DNA of 14,688 nt from HGM04593 sp045589695 (lineage in GTDB: Bacteria > Bacteroidota > Bacteroidia > Bacteroidales > Bacteroidaceae), in contig JAZNPP010000033.1 in assembly GCA_045589695.1 (NCBI GenBank), positions 1-14,688 on the forward strand. Direction: 5' to 3'. The position numbers and the translations under genes were made by a program. How positions within the stretch are numbered: position 1 is the stretch's first letter; each line of letters starts with the position of its first letter. Shown piece by piece: positions 1-7,083 of the stretch. The notes beneath the pieces are model-generated. The model searched no databases and was not told the origin of the DNA. It saw only the letters and a program-made list of their open reading frames with translations.

Positions 1-8
1 GCAAGGCC

Positions 9-61
9 AAGTTTCGACTGCCGTTTTGTCTTGATTTCAGACAAAACGGCAGTCGAAACTT
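9..61. repeat. 22-bp perfect inverted repeat upstream of clpB
   Basis: Bases 9-30 and 40-61 are exact reverse complements (left arm begins AAGTTTCGACTGCC), separated by a 9-base spacer, TTGATTTCA. Transcribed from either strand it would form a long, uninterrupted stem. Neither side is followed by a clean T tract, so it is not a classic intrinsic terminator, although it could end transcription of a gene lying left of the window. The 9-base spacer recalls the CIRCE heat-shock operator, but the arms do not match the CIRCE consensus. It may be a terminator, an operator, or one copy of a dispersed palindromic repeat. The symmetry is seen directly; any role is inference. Confidence 0.75.
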
Positions 62-82
62 AGTTGGCGTGCAATTTGTTCT

Positions 83-101
83 ATCTCCGTTGAAAGGAGA
101 T
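83..101 (+). promoter_or_regulatory. SD-pairing hairpin at the clpB start
   Basis: A clear Shine-Dalgarno sequence, AAGGAG at 94-99, lies 8 bases before the clpB ATG at 108. Such strong SD sites are not the rule in Bacteroidota. ATCTCC (83-88) is the exact reverse complement of GGAGAT (96-101), with a 7-base loop GTTGAAA, so the ribosome binding site can fold into a 6-bp hairpin. For a gene of the heat-shock class this is the layout expected of a simple RNA thermometer. The complementarity is seen; the thermosensor role is inferred. The stem is short and chance pairing is possible. Confidence 0.45.
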
Positions 102-107
102 TTGAAT

Positions 108-2696
108 ATGAACTTTAACAAATTTACAAACAAAGCCCAAGAGGCTATTCAAGAGGCTGTCGGCATAGCGCAATCTAACGGACAGCAAGTCATTGAGCCT
201 GCGCACATAATGGGAGGAGTTCTGAAAAGCAGCGAACAGATTGTCTCATTCCTGTTGCAGAAGTCAGGTTGTAATATTAATAAGGTAAAGAACGAGGTAA
301 ACGGCAATATAGCATTGCTGCCTAAAGTAAGCGGTGGCGACCCCTATTTGAGCCGGGAAAGCAATAAGGTAATAACAAAGGCCGAAGAGACCGCAAAGAG
401 ATACGGAGATGAATTCGTGTCCGTAGAGCCGCTGCTTATCGCACTAATTGACGTGGAAAGCCCGGTGTCAAGAATACTCAAGAGTAACGGAACGAGCAGC
501 AGCGAGGTCGAGAAAGCGATCAAGGAACTGCGTCAAGGCGAAAACGTAAAGTCGCAAAGCGCCGAAGAGAGTTACCAGGCACTCAGCAAGTATGCTATCA
601 ACCTTAACGATTCGGCAAAGAGCGGCAAGCTCGACCCCGTCATAGGACGTGACGACGAAATAAGACGAATACTGCAGATACTGAGCCGACGCACCAAGAA
701 CAACCCGATACTAATCGGAGAGCCGGGAACGGGAAAGACTGCCATTGTAGAAGGACTCGCCCACAGACTTGTAAGAGGCGATGTTCCCGACAATTTGAGG
801 GATAAACAGATATACTCGTTGGACATGGGGGCGCTTGTTGCCGGAGCGAAATACAAAGGCGAATTCGAGGAGAGGCTCAAGGCTGTAATCAACGAGGTTA
901 TCAAGGCCGAAGGAAGAATCATTCTCTTCATAGACGAGATACACACTCTTGTAGGTGCGGGAAAAGGCGAAGGCGCTATGGACGCTGCAAACATTTTGAA
1001 GCCGGCTCTTGCAAGAGGCGAATTACGTTCCATTGGAGCTACCACTCTCGACGAGTATCAGAAATATTTCGAGAAAGACAAGGCGCTTGAACGAAGGTTT
1101 CAGAGCGTAATGGTCAATGAACCCGACAAGATGAGCAGCATATCCATTCTGCGAGGCTTGAAAGAGCGCTACGAAAGCCACCACAAGGTGCGTATTCAGG
1201 ACGATGCTCTGATAGCGGCAGTAACTCTGAGCGACCGCTACATCACGGAGCGCTTCTTGCCTGACAAGGCTATAGACCTTATCGATGAAGCCGCTGCGAA
1301 ACTGAGAATGGAGAGAGACTCGCTTCCCGAAGAACTTGACGAGATTTCACGCCATATAAAACAGCTTGAAATTGAGCGTGAAGCAATCAAACGCGAGAAG
1401 AACGGACCTAAGTTAGAGATACTCGGTAAAGAGATATCGTCATACAAGGAGCAGGAGAAGAGCAAACGTGCCAAATGGCAGCATGAAAAGGAACTTGCCG
1501 ACAACATACAGAACGCCAAGCATGAAATCGAGGAGCTTAAGTTCGAAGCCGAAAAGGCCGAAAGGGAGGGTGACTACGGACGTGTAGCGGAGATAAGGTA
1601 CGGCAAAATAAAAGAGCTTGAGAGCGACATTGCCGCAACTCAGGAAAAATTGCTGCAGGCTCAAGGCGGCGACGCGATGATAAAAGAGGAAGTTACGGCA
1701 GAAGACATTGCGGACGTAGTATCACGCTGGACAGGCATTCCTGTAAGCAAGATGTTGCAGAGCGAACGCGAAAAACTTCTTAACCTCGAAGACGAACTGC
1801 ACAAAAGGGTTATAGGCCAGGAAGAGGCGATACAGGCCGTAAGCGATGCCGTAAGACGTAGCAGAGCCGGGCTTCAGGACCCGAAACGCCCTATCGGTTC
1901 ATTCATATTCCTCGGAACTACGGGCGTCGGCAAGACAGAGCTTGCCAAGGCTCTTGCGGCTTACCTTTTCAACGACGAGACGCTGATGACAAGAATAGAC
2001 ATGAGCGAGTACCAAGAGAAATTCTCAGTATCACGTCTTATCGGAGCGCCTCCGGGATATGTGGGATATGACGAAGGAGGACAGCTGACAGAAGCCGTAC
2101 GACGCAAGCCCTACTCCGTCGTTCTCTTCGACGAGATTGAAAAAGCTCACCCCGACGTGTTCAACATCCTGCTGCAGGTGCTTGACGACGGCCGTTTGAC
2201 CGACAACAAAGGACGTGTAGTGAATTTCAAGAACACCATAATAATAATGACGAGCAACCTCGGAAGCGCATACATTCAGGAGCAGTTCGAGAAGATTGAC
2301 CCGCAGAACAGAGAACGCATCATCGAAGAGACGAAAGAGAAGATACTCGAGATGCTAAAGAAGAGCATTCGTCCCGAGTTTCTGAACAGAATTGACGAGA
2401 CCATAATGTTCACGCCTCTTGACGAACGGGAAATCGAGCAGATTGTACGACTGCAGATATCCGCCGTCACAGAATTGCTGAAAGAGAACGGCGTGACGCT
2501 CGAAGTTACCGAAGCCGGAGTGAAATTCATCGCAAAAGCAGGATTTGACCCCGAGTTCGGAGCAAGACCGATAAAGAGGGCTATACAGAAGCTGCTGCTC
2601 AACGACCTTTCGAAGCAGCTGCTCGCCGGCGACATCGACAGAAGCAGACCTGTAACAGCCGACGCTCCTAACGGGATGCTTACATTCAGCAACTGA
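108..2696 (+). CDS. clpB: ATP-dependent chaperone ClpB (Hsp100 disaggregase)
   Basis: Hexameric cytoplasmic AAA+ disaggregase that pulls polypeptides out of aggregates with DnaK. The 862-aa product has the full ClpB order: N-terminal Clp repeat domain (about 1-145), first AAA+ module with Walker A GEPGTGKT at 204-211 and Walker B FIDE ending at E277, a charged coiled-coil middle domain (about 400-525) that separates ClpB from ClpA/ClpC, and a second AAA+ module with Walker A GTTGVGKT at 603-610 and Walker B LFDE ending at E676. The length is close to the E. coli protein (857 aa). An in-frame GTG at 69 would add 13 residues but runs into the inverted repeat; the ATG at 108 has the ribosome binding site and gives the family-typical start MNFNKFT. 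No clear promoter was found between 1 and 107. It converges on the DUF4923-like gene. Confidence 0.98.
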   Translation: MNFNKFTNKAQEAIQEAVGIAQSNGQQVIEPAHIMGGVLKSSEQIVSFLLQKSGCNINKVKNEVNGNIALLPKVSGGDPYLSRESNKVITKAEETAKRYGDEFVSVEPLLIALIDVESPVSRILKSNGTSSSEVEKAIKELRQGENVKSQSAEESYQALSKYAINLNDSAKSGKLDPVIGRDDEIRRILQILSRRTKNNPILIGEPGTGKTAIVEGLAHRLVRGDVPDNLRDKQIYSLDMGALVAGAKYKGEFEERLKAVINEVIKAEGRIILFIDEIHTLVGAGKGEGAMDAANILKPALARGELRSIGATTLDEYQKYFEKDKALERRFQSVMVNEPDKMSSISILRGLKERYESHHKVRIQDDALIAAVTLSDRYITERFLPDKAIDLIDEAAAKLRMERDSLPEELDEISRHIKQLEIEREAIKREKNGPKLEILGKEISSYKEQEKSKRAKWQHEKELADNIQNAKHEIEELKFEAEKAEREGDYGRVAEIRYGKIKELESDIAATQEKLLQAQGGDAMIKEEVTAEDIADVVSRWTGIPVSKMLQSEREKLLNLEDELHKRVIGQEEAIQAVSDAVRRSRAGLQDPKRPIGSFIFLGTTGVGKTELAKALAAYLFNDETLMTRIDMSEYQEKFSVSRLIGAPPGYVGYDEGGQLTEAVRRKPYSVVLFDEIEKAHPDVFNILLQVLDDGRLTDNKGRVVNFKNTIIIMTSNLGSAYIQEQFEKIDPQNRERIIEETKEKILEMLKKSIRPEFLNRIDETIMFTPLDEREIEQIVRLQISAVTELLKENGVTLEVTEAGVKFIAKAGFDPEFGARPIKRAIQKLLLNDLSKQLLAGDIDRSRPVTADAPNGMLTFSN

Positions 2697-2702
2697 CAAC
2701 AC

Positions 2703-2735
2703 AATTGAGGCTGCCTCGCAAAGGCAGCCTCAATT
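2703..2735. terminator. Bidirectional terminator between convergent clpB and DUF4923-like genes
   Basis: Bases 2703-2716 and 2722-2735 form a perfect 14-bp stem (left arm AATTGAGGCTGCCT) around a 5-base loop, CGCAA. It begins 7 bases after the clpB stop codon and ends 20 bases from the stop codon of the opposing gene. The T-rich ends of the arms and the ATTAT that follows fit an intrinsic terminator for the plus strand. The same stem would serve the minus-strand genes, though the tract there is weaker. Confidence 0.85.
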
Positions 2736-2755
2736 ATTATAAATACGACTATGTG

Positions 2756-3463
2756 TCACTTCTTAAGTTTCATGCCAAGCATCATACCGTCATAGTTCTC
2801 AAGCAGCCCGGACATTGTAGACAGTGTAGCGCCTACCCCTCCGAGTTTGGACGATGAAGCGATGCCGCTCAAAGCCGAAGCATTGTCCGATACTGTTGAA
2901 GAGACTTTTTTTATCAGTTCAAGAAGTTTGTCGGCTTCGAACACGATATTGATATCCTTGACATTGTATGAAAGGAAAGAGTGCATGTTCAGATTGCCTC
3001 GCAAAAAGCTGAAATCAATCTTCTTCTCTTCTTCGTCAAGCTTATAAACGCCTTTTATATCACGTCCGTTCACGGTAAAACGGCAAGAGTCGTTCTCCAT
3101 GAAGGTAAACGAGCATGTACCTTCTTTTATGCCCGCTTTGGCAAGATAGCCGTCAAGTTTTTCCTCAATCTGCGAAGTGACTACAGTACCACCGATGTCG
3201 GAAAGAGCGTTCTCGCTCTCAAGCACGCAAGCCACGCCTTCATAGTCCCAAGAACCTTCGATAAGAGCCTTAGAGAAAGGAACAGACTGGCCGATAAGAT
3301 TGCCGAGAACGTTTGTCAATATATTGTCGCCGACCTTTTCATTGGACGCCACCTCTTCGGTAACTTTGTTGGCAACTTTACCCAACATGCTCTTCCATGA
3401 CTGGGCATTAGAGTTCATTGCGAAAGCAAAGAACAATGATATAACAAGAATATACTTTTTCAT
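2756..3463 (-). CDS. Secreted DUF4923-like protein
   Basis: A 235-aa protein of unknown function resembling the DUF4923 family found in Bacteroidales; the family call is from memory of its pattern. Residues 1-21 look like a signal peptide: a Lys-Lys start, hydrophobic core ILVISLFFAFAM, then SNAQ, with cleavage likely near residue 20. The mature part begins with an amphipathic stretch and contains a GSWDYEG segment, a Cys pair typical of a small beta-rich domain, and a VNGRDIKGVYKL segment. The C-terminal third is Ser/Gly-rich and helical. I chose the ATG at 3463 rather than an upstream in-frame start at 3517, which lies inside the preceding gene and would bury the signal peptide. It starts 13 bases after the DUF5606 stop codon, so the two are probably co-transcribed. 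It has no lipoprotein lipobox, so a periplasmic location is inferred. Confidence 0.8.
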   Translation of the reverse strand: MKKYILVISLFFAFAMNSNAQSWKSMLGKVANKVTEEVASNEKVGDNILTNVLGNLIGQSVPFSKALIEGSWDYEGVACVLESENALSDIGGTVVTSQIEEKLDGYLAKAGIKEGTCSFTFMENDSCRFTVNGRDIKGVYKLDEEEKKIDFSFLRGNLNMHSFLSYNVKDINIVFEADKLLELIKKVSSTVSDNASALSGIASSSKLGGVGATLSTMSGLLENYDGMMLGMKLKK

Positions 3464-3476
3464 AGCAATAACAGAA

Positions 3477-3890
3477 TTACTCTTCAGCACTTTCTTCCTC
3501 AGCCGTGAAATCCACAATTCCGTCAGCGACGAGTATATTGTACCATGCGAACATTTTCTTTATATGAGTGAGATACACACGTTCTCTGTCATAATCAGGC
3601 ATTATGCCTTCGAAATACTCTACCATCTCTTCGGGAGTAGCCATCTTTAGGTCAAAAGGCAGCACGGTGTTCTCCTTTTCATAGATTTTCGCAAAAACCT
3701 CACGCAACGGAACCTCTTCCGTGTCGGTGTATATTGCGATATCGTCAAGCATGACAACTTTGTCGGTGTTATGCACGGGAAGACGCTTCTTGGAAGAATC
3801 GACCATTTCAACAATGAACATGTTACGACCGCTTGAAACAAGACGGTAAAGACCGGGCTTGCCCGATATTGTAAGAACTCTTTCGAACAT
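3477..3890 (-). CDS. DUF5606-family protein
   Basis: A 137-aa cytoplasmic protein matching the DUF5606 pattern conserved in Bacteroidota; the start, MFERVLTISGKPGLYRLVS, is the family hallmark. The first half (about 1-65) looks like a compact beta domain, with a repeated hydrophobic/charged pattern ending VVMLDDIAIYTD. The second half (about 70-120) is helical, with Pro-Glu turns and aromatic residues, and the tail is acidic (TAEEESAEE). There is no signal peptide, membrane segment or recognisable catalytic motif. It lies downstream of coaE after 57 bases, in a gap that holds a candidate promoter of its own, and precedes the DUF4923-like gene. The function is unknown; linkage to nusB, yajC and coaE only suggests a housekeeping role. 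Confidence 0.9.
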   Translation of the reverse strand: MFERVLTISGKPGLYRLVSSGRNMFIVEMVDSSKKRLPVHNTDKVVMLDDIAIYTDTEEVPLREVFAKIYEKENTVLPFDLKMATPEEMVEYFEGIMPDYDRERVYLTHIKKMFAWYNILVADGIVDFTAEEESAEE

Positions 3891-3934
3891 AAATTATAGT
3901 ATTTGTGTTATTATTTGTTTGAATTCACTCTTTG

Positions 3935-3965
3935 CGAAGATATGCGTTCAATTCGACACTTCAAA
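3935..3965 (-). promoter_or_regulatory. Candidate sigma-ABfr promoter for DUF5606-DUF4923
   Basis: Read on the minus strand, TTTG (3962-3965) is followed after 19 bases by TATCTTCG (3935-3942). The Bacteroidetes housekeeping consensus is TTTG, 19-21 bases, TAnnTTTG, so this is one base off in the -7 box with ideal spacing. It starts inside the end of coaE and would give a 5' leader of roughly 40 bases before the DUF5606 ATG. It may add expression to read-through from nusB. Confidence 0.45.
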
Positions 3966-4562
3966 ATTTGAGATATTTTTTAACTGTTCTACAAGCTCGA
4001 TAACCTGAGGCATTACGGGCTCGTCGCCGTCGTTGTATATCGAATAGTCAGACAGCAGCAGAAGTTCATCGACGCTCATCTGGTTACTCATTCTGTTTTC
4101 TACCTGCGTACGGCTCATGCCGCTGCGCTTCATAGTACGGGTTATCGCAGTCTCTTTGCCTGCCCATACCACAAGGACCTTGTCTACAGCATCGACCATG
4201 CCCGATTCGTAAAGTATAGCCGTTTCTACAGCAACAAGTCCGCACTTCTGCCTTGTCGCCCAAAGTTCGAAGTCACGTTTCACAGCCGGATGAACAAGAG
4301 CGTTAATGCGCTTTATATTATCGCTATGAGTAAAGATTCTTGACGCTATGAACTCACGGTCAAGCGTACCGTCCTCATTGTAGCACTCTTCGCCGAACAT
4401 TCTCTTCAGCCCCCTCACAAGAGCCGCATCTTCGACCATCAGCCTTTTAGCGTTAGCGTCACAGTCGTATACAGGAACGCCAAGCACGCTCATCATATGC
4501 GACACGACGCTTTTTCCGCTGCCGATGCCTCCTGTTATCGCAAGTTTCACGACATTTCTCAT
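3948..4562 (-). CDS. coaE: Dephospho-CoA kinase
   Basis: Catalyses the last step of coenzyme A synthesis, the ATP-dependent phosphorylation of the ribose 3'-hydroxyl of dephospho-CoA, in the cytoplasm. The 204-aa length is normal for the family. The P-loop TGGIGSGKS is at residues 10-18, and the substrate-side motif around Y32-D33-C34-D35 matches the family's conserved D(A/C)D segment. HPAV in the middle and the lid-region pattern RTMKRSGMSRTQVENRMSNQ are also typical. The ATG overlaps the stop codon of the ybbR-like gene as ATGA (4559-4562), a sign of translational coupling. No defects are visible. Confidence 0.97.
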   Translation of the reverse strand: MRNVVKLAITGGIGSGKSVVSHMMSVLGVPVYDCDANAKRLMVEDAALVRGLKRMFGEECYNEDGTLDREFIASRIFTHSDNIKRINALVHPAVKRDFELWATRQKCGLVAVETAILYESGMVDAVDKVLVVWAGKETAITRTMKRSGMSRTQVENRMSNQMSVDELLLLSDYSIYNDGDEPVMPQVIELVEQLKNISNFEVSN

Positions 4563-5497
4563 AAGGCTGAAGGAATAAAGATGCGTGAAGGCTTAAGTTG
4601 CACGTTCTTCACAAGCGGCGTTGCGGTGACGAGCCTTATCGGAGCATAGCCGCCTACATTGTTTATGATATCCTTGTAGTCGAGCTGTACCATGAAGTCA
4701 CTCGGCCCGACAAGGTCGTAGTTGGCCTCGGAGACCTCAAACGTGAGTTCAGCTTCATTAGGCAGCCACATGGCATAGAGCGGCTGAGGAAAATTAACTT
4801 GCGTAATCGGAACACGCACCTTCTTAACCTTCAGCGGTGACACAGAGACTCTAACATTGACGACTGCGGGTTCTATGCTCATAAAGTCGCTCGACGCCAC
4901 TTTTACGGCATACACCTTATCGCTCTTCAGGTACTTCTTGACAACGTACTCCGTCTCTACGCAGTCCATAGTCTCAAGCTTTTCCGGCATTGCCGACACC
5001 ATAACGTCGTAGGGCTCAATGGTTATCGCCGTTATCTCGTAATGGTCGGCAGCGTCTATCTTTCCGTTCAGTTTAACAGGCAAGAGCTTTTGATTCTGCT
5101 TGACCTTAACATAAAGAGTATCGTCATGATACTGCACCACAGATGTAGTGCTTGAAACAAGGCTGTTTACCTGTTTTTTAAGTGCGGATACAGGCAAGGA
5201 CAAAGTTCCGCCGCGATGTTTAAAATCGGAGAAATCGACTTTTAGAACAGGATTCTTGCCCAGAGTATAACCCGACAGCACCCTGCCCTTATCGCTCAGC
5301 CTCACGACAACCTCGATATCGTCTTCATTGAGAAGCTCGATATTGTCGGGCAGGTTGAGTATAGAGACGGTAAAAGGAATATCGGTCTCGTAATCTTCGT
5401 TAAGCACCTGAAGCAGCCAAAGACAACACGAGACCAATACAAAGAAAAGGAAAGGCAATAAATCGTTTTCCTTTATTTTTTTTAAGAACCCCTTCAC
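4559..5497 (-). CDS. YbbR-like domain protein, single-pass membrane
   Basis: A 312-aa protein with a short basic N-terminus, one hydrophobic segment (about residues 13-31, LLPFLFFVLVSCCLWLLQVL) and a long beta-rich extracytoplasmic part. This is the architecture of YbbR/CdaR-like proteins; in Firmicutes CdaR regulates a diadenylate cyclase, but no cyclase gene is nearby here, so that role should not be assumed. At least two YbbR-like repeats can be suspected, for example segments around DIPFTVSILNLPDN and VRVPITQVNFPQPL. The start is GTG at 5497, 16 bases after the yajC stop; no in-frame ATG fits upstream. The position between yajC and coaE is common in Bacteroidales. Confidence 0.87.
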   Translation of the reverse strand: MKGFLKKIKENDLLPFLFFVLVSCCLWLLQVLNEDYETDIPFTVSILNLPDNIELLNEDDIEVVVRLSDKGRVLSGYTLGKNPVLKVDFSDFKHRGGTLSLPVSALKKQVNSLVSSTTSVVQYHDDTLYVKVKQNQKLLPVKLNGKIDAADHYEITAITIEPYDVMVSAMPEKLETMDCVETEYVVKKYLKSDKVYAVKVASSDFMSIEPAVVNVRVSVSPLKVKKVRVPITQVNFPQPLYAMWLPNEAELTFEVSEANYDLVGPSDFMVQLDYKDIINNVGGYAPIRLVTATPLVKNVQLKPSRIFIPSAL

Positions 5498-5513
5498 CAG
5501 AACACGGCGTTAG

Positions 5514-5831
5514 TTACTTACCCTCCTGCTGAATAGCATTAGGATTAGCAAAAACAACAGAGATATCTACACGCACGTTCACGTTGTGAGCAATCTCAAG
5601 AACAACGACACTGCCGTCAATCTGCTTTACCTTGCCGTAGATACCGCCACTTGTTATAACTTCCTGGCCTACCTGCAAGCCTCGACGGAAGTTGTCGATT
5701 TCCTTTTGACGCTTACGCTGAGGGCGTATCATCATGAAGTACATGATAGCGATGATTATCACGAACATGAACAAGGGGCTTGAGAGGAAACCTGCCACGC
5801 CGCTTGGAGCTGCTGCATTCAAAAATTCCAT
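5514..5831 (-). CDS. yajC: Preprotein translocase subunit YajC
   Basis: Small accessory membrane protein of the Sec translocon (SecDF-YajC complex). It is 105 aa, with one transmembrane segment at about 18-35 followed at once by the diagnostic IRPQRKRQKE stretch (from residue 35) and a cytoplasmic beta domain with GLQVGQEVITSGGIYGKV, the signature of the family. The N-terminal Ala/Pro/Gly stretch is short and periplasmic. It begins 22 bases after the nusB stop codon and is followed 16 bases later by the ybbR-like gene. Confidence 0.97.
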   Translation of the reverse strand: MEFLNAAAPSGVAGFLSSPLFMFVIIIAIMYFMMIRPQRKRQKEIDNFRRGLQVGQEVITSGGIYGKVKQIDGSVVVLEIAHNVNVRVDISVVFANPNAIQQEGK

Positions 5832-5853
5832 AGTCTGTTATATTTATTTGTTA

Positions 5854-6774
5854 TTACTTGTTTATTTTTCCCTCTTTACACAATTTCTTGGTAATGGTAT
5901 CGAGCAGGCCGTTCACGAACGAGCCGCTCTTGGCTGTACTATAGTGCTTGGCTATCTCGACATACTCATTGAGAGTCACGGAAAGCGGTATGTCATCGAA
6001 TGTCGTCGCTTCGGCAAGAGCCACCTGCATAATTACGACATCCATGAACGCCAGACGCGACATATCCCAGTTCTTTGAGTTGGCGCTCATCATTTCACGA
6101 TAAAGCTCTGCGTTAGTCACAGCATTTCTGAAGAGGCTGCGAGCGAATTCCATGTCAGCGACATCCTTGTATTCGGGAAGCAGCTGTTGGCCGCCCTCTT
6201 TTTCAGAAAAGCGCTTGATTGTCTTGAGTACGAAAGTATCTACAATAAATTTGTCATCGTTCCAATAAAGGCTTATATCCTCAAGCAAAGAATCAAGCTC
6301 CTCGTTGTCAAAAACGAAGTTCTTGTATATCTTACGCCACAATTCTTTGTCCTCTTCGTATGAAGATGTCTCAGAAGACATATAATCCTTATATATGTCG
6401 CTCTCTTCTATCTTGTCGAGCAGACGGCGCAAGAAGTCGGAATTGTCCACCCAATTAAGTTTGCTCTTTTCCGAGAACTTCGTCAGCTGCTCATTCTTTT
6501 CGAGCTGAGCGATGAAGCGGTTATTAACGAACTTGAGATTAGGGTTAATGTCGCTTTCGGTCGGACGCACCTTCATGCTTGAGAACGATATACGGTCGGC
6601 CGCATAATGTGTAACGCCAACCATCAACAACAACATGTAGCTGTACAAGTCATACGCCTTTGAAAGGCTGAAAAAAACTTCGTCCTCGGCTGCTTTAAGG
6701 CTTTTGCCGCTGTTCTTGTAGTATGCGTATACTATCTGCACAACCTTCAGACGGATAAGAACTCTATTAATCAT
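5854..6774 (-). CDS. nusB: Transcription antitermination factor NusB, long Bacteroidota form
   Basis: NusB, with NusE (S10), binds boxA RNA and supports rRNA antitermination. The protein is 306 aa, about twice the 139 aa of E. coli NusB. The recognised NusB fold is in the C-terminal part (about 170-300), including the patterns FARSLFRNAV, MDVVIMQVALAE, DDIPLSVTLNEYVEIAKHYST and a final KSGSFVNGLLDTI. The N-terminal half is a helical extension with the phylum-typical start MINRVLIRLKVVQIVYAYY. I chose the ATG at 6774 over an in-frame ATG at 6801, because 6801 lies inside the candidate -7 box and adds an unconserved MQANQKKRF. It is the first gene of the minus-strand operon. Confidence 0.95.
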   Translation of the reverse strand: MINRVLIRLKVVQIVYAYYKNSGKSLKAAEDEVFFSLSKAYDLYSYMLLLMVGVTHYAADRISFSSMKVRPTESDINPNLKFVNNRFIAQLEKNEQLTKFSEKSKLNWVDNSDFLRRLLDKIEESDIYKDYMSSETSSYEEDKELWRKIYKNFVFDNEELDSLLEDISLYWNDDKFIVDTFVLKTIKRFSEKEGGQQLLPEYKDVADMEFARSLFRNAVTNAELYREMMSANSKNWDMSRLAFMDVVIMQVALAEATTFDDIPLSVTLNEYVEIAKHYSTAKSGSFVNGLLDTITKKLCKEGKINK

Positions 6775-6798
6775 AAAACGCTTTTTCTGATTTGCTTG

Positions 6799-6830
6799 CA
6801 AAGTTCGTATTTTATCGTGACACTGACAAG
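6799..6830 (-). promoter_or_regulatory. Candidate promoter for the nusB operon
   Basis: On the minus strand, CTTG (6827-6830) is followed after 20 bases by GAACTTTG (6799-6806). This is one base off TAnnTTTG in the -7 box and one base off TTTG in the -33 box. It would place transcription start about 18-20 bases before the nusB ATG. It is the best match on this strand in the divergent region. Confidence 0.4.
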
Positions 6831-6973
6831 CAAAAAATAGACTTTATTTTGCCATTTTCCATATTGATAATATAAATTAAGAAATATAAATAATCAACGT
6901 CCTGTACTTGCGAATGTTCCGGCAATAGTTGAATTTGGAAGAAAAAACAGCAAACCGAATACATTTTGAAAGA

Positions 6974-6987
6974 AAAAATCGATTTTT
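6974..6987. repeat. 14-bp AT-rich palindrome in the divergent control region
   Basis: AAAAATCGATTTTT is a perfect palindrome centred on CG, lying just upstream of the candidate DUF3276 promoter and about 140 bases from the nusB promoter. Palindromes of this size can be operators for dimeric regulators, but A/T runs are common here and chance is plausible. The surrounding 6840-6970 holds no gene I can support. Confidence 0.35.
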
Positions 6988-6999
6988 CCGAAACATTTT

Positions 7000-7030
7000 A
7001 TTGCTTTTTAAAATATTTTAATCATATTTG
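7000..7030 (+). promoter_or_regulatory. Candidate promoter for the DUF3276 gene
   Basis: ATTG (7000-7003), then 19 bases, then CATATTTG (7023-7030): each box is one base off the Bacteroidetes consensus (TTTG / TAnnTTTG). The leader would be about 45-50 bases and ends in an A/T-rich stretch (TTAATTAATTAATTTTACA) directly before the ATG, in place of a Shine-Dalgarno site, as is usual in this phylum. Confidence 0.45.
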
Positions 7031-7083
7031 CACTAAGGCAACACGAAGAAACAACGGCTTGCTTTTAATTAATTAATTTTACA

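Noticed and set aside
9..61. CIRCE operator (HrcA site) before clpB
   Set aside because: The spacer is 9 bases as in CIRCE, but the arms do not resemble TTAGCACTC/GAGTGCTAA and are much longer.
71..78. GCAATTTG as a -7 box for clpB
   Set aside because: The TA of TAnnTTTG is missing and no TTTG lies 19-21 bases upstream.
69..107. GTG start at 69 for clpB
   Set aside because: It lacks a ribosome binding site and adds a segment not seen in ClpB; ATG at 108 follows AAGGAG at good spacing.
4559..5497. Calling the YbbR-like protein CdaR, the regulator of c-di-AMP synthesis
   Set aside because: No diadenylate cyclase gene is adjacent; only the domain type and membrane layout can be supported.
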